Shown here: positions 62,985 to 64,000 of the stretch, piece after piece
Numbering within the stretch: position 1 is the first letter of the stretch
Layout: each line of letters opens with the position of its first letter
Assembly (NCBI RefSeq): GCF_000504165.1
Contig: NZ_AYSE01000005.1
Location: forward strand, 248,001-312,000
Length of the DNA: 64,000 nucleotides
Origin: Bacillus sp. FJAT-14578
Lineage (GTDB): Bacteria; Bacillota; Bacilli; Bacillales; Bacillaceae_H
Reading direction: 5' to 3'
Position numbers and translations under genes: made by a program
The notes under the pieces: model-generated
Database searches by the model: none
What the model saw: the letters and a program-made list of their open reading frames with translations, nothing else
What the model was told of the DNA's origin: nothing

Positions 62985-63022
62985 AAAAGCCTGGCTTTCC
63001 TGATGAGGGAGCCAGGCTTTTT
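62985..63022. terminator. Terminator between hpf and the HD-GYP gene
   Basis: AAAAGCCTGGCT/AGCCAGGCTTTT with T5. Confidence 0.85.
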
Positions 63023-63029
63023 ATATGAT

Positions 63030-64000
63030 TTAGGACAACATTTCCACAATCGTCGTCCTCACATCCGTACGCAAGTCGATTTCATAGGGGCTTGTGACGG
63101 TTTCGCCGTACGGGTTTTGGATGACCCGGACGAGCGGGTGAAGCGGGGTGTCAGGGAACGTTTCGGCGACGACCGCGGTTTCTCCCGAGTTGAGCATGAC
63201 AACGGAAGCGACGGGATATATCGGGACATGTTTTAAGAAGAGCTGGACGAGTTCATGATCAAATAATGTGTTTCCCGAACCGGCCAGGTATTCGGCTGCT
63301 TCATGCGGCGGGTAACGTTTGCGGTAGCTTCGGGTGGAGGTTAAGGCGGCGTAGGTATCCGCGAGTCCGACGATGCGGGCATACTCGTGAATTTGCTCGT
63401 TTTTGAATGTATATGGATAGCCGCTCCCGTCGTAACGTTCATGATGCTGGAGGGCGCAGTGGGCGGAAAGAAGGGAAATGTCCGGCTGGCGGCGAAGGAT
63501 GTTAAAGCCTTTAATTGTATGTTCCTTTATAAGTGTCCGTTCCGGTTCGGTCAGCCTTCCTTGTTTCCTCCATAGACTTGCGGGGATTTGGGTCATGCCG
63601 ATATCGAATAGGAGGGCACCGACCCCTAGATCCAGGAGCTTGTCCGCGCTGTATCCTTTTGCGATTCCAATGATTCCGGCGATGGTCGCGACATTGATGG
63701 CGTGGTGAAACAGATGCCCTTCCGGTAAAACCAAATCGGATAACGGAATAAGCAAGTATTCTTGTGTCATCAAGTTGTCTGTTATCTCTTGAGCCGCTTG
63801 TTGGTATTCCGTGCCCGAGCAGGGAAGCGTCGCCATCCCGGATTCTGTCCTTTCGTCCATCAGCCTCGTCATCGTGTCATGAATGATGCTGACGGCCCTT
63901 CTTTTTGCAGCCGATTGAAGGGACGAATGGGATTGGATGTCGTATGTGTACTTGTCATCGATGTATACATAGTCAATTCTTTTCATCCGCAGCAAGGAAA
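63030..64000 (-). CDS. HD-GYP-like protein with degenerate HD motif (5' partial)
   Basis: At least 321 residues; the frame is open to the window edge and the usual N-terminal segment is cut. The HD-GYP fold is evident (HHAINVATIAGIIGI, HHERYDGSGYP, ARIVGLADTYAALTSTRSY). The metal-binding HD reads LLFDIGM instead of LHDIGK, so a histidine ligand and the conserved lysine are lost. Cyclic-di-GMP hydrolysis is therefore doubtful; a binding or regulatory role is possible. Convergent with hpf. Confidence 0.85.
   Translation of the reverse strand, partial: SLLRMKRIDYVYIDDKYTYDIQSHSSLQSAAKRRAVSIIHDTMTRLMDERTESGMATLPCSGTEYQQAAQEITDNLMTQEYLLIPLSDLVLPEGHLFHHAINVATIAGIIGIAKGYSADKLLDLGVGALLFDIGMTQIPASLWRKQGRLTEPERTLIKEHTIKGFNILRRQPDISLLSAHCALQHHERYDGSGYPYTFKNEQIHEYARIVGLADTYAALTSTRSYRKRYPPHEAAEYLAGSGNTLFDHELVQLFLKHVPIYPVASVVMLNSGETAVVAETFPDTPLHPLVRVIQNPYGETVTSPYEIDLRTDVRTTIVEMLS

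Overview
The window is a chromosomal segment of a motile, competent, S-layer-bearing Gram-positive rod of the family Bacillaceae. The evidence is the B. subtilis-like gene order (tagO, a TagV-type LCP gene, yvyE, degS-degU, comFA-comFC, yvyF-flgM-flgN-flgK-flgL, yviE-fliW-csrA-hag, flaG-fliD-fliS-fliT, hpf), AGGAGG ribosome binding sites, frequent TTG/GTG starts, and SigD-type and SigB-type promoters. Group I introns in a flagellin gene have been reported from Geobacillus stearothermophilus, so a relative of thermophilic bacilli is plausible. The species cannot be fixed from the sequence.

Region 1 (1-18,017) is a cell-envelope island. It holds an S-layer-like SLH protein (5' end outside the window), a Ctp-type protease, an SLH-anchored phosphodiester glycosidase, a polysaccharide deacetylase and an SLH-anchored N-acetylmuramoyl-L-alanine amidase. 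A csaB operon follows (csaB, GT4, an Alg14/Alg13-like split glycosyltransferase, a MurJ-type flippase, an SLH lipoprotein). It closes with a SpoIID/LytB-type amidase enhancer and a small secreted coiled-coil protein. CsaB pyruvylates the wall polymer that SLH domains bind, so this is a coherent synthesis, anchoring and remodelling set.

Region 2 (18,018-24,051) is tagO, an LCP ligase, yvyE and degS-degU, with two copies of a 142-bp dispersed repeat. Region 3 (24,052-37,376) separates degU from comFA. It holds a second SigD-driven flagellar cluster (FliK-like, FlhB-C-like, FliS, flagellin, YaaR), degV, a tyrosine/homogentisate catabolic operon with a cre-like site, and a group IIC intron sitting on a terminator.

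Region 4 (37,377-53,595) is the comF-flagellar block. Its hag gene is interrupted by a group I intron. A second, related group I intron lies just after the hag stop codon and is followed by a second copy of the flagellin C-terminal tail. Next comes a flagellin whose variable domain is a seven-repeat, propeller-like insert. An opposing LAGLIDADG homing endonuclease gene follows, broken by one in-frame TGA.

Region 5 (53,596-61,856) is AT-rich accessory DNA: an acyltransferase, a bactoprenol-type GT2, a large membrane glycosyltransferase, degraded repeats, and a secreted nuclease toxin locus with two YezG-type immunity genes and an orphan toxin tail. Region 6 (61,857-64,000) is hpf behind a SigB-like promoter and an HD-GYP-like gene that runs off the right edge.

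No rRNA, tRNA or CRISPR array was seen. All calls rest on reading the sequence; no database search was run.
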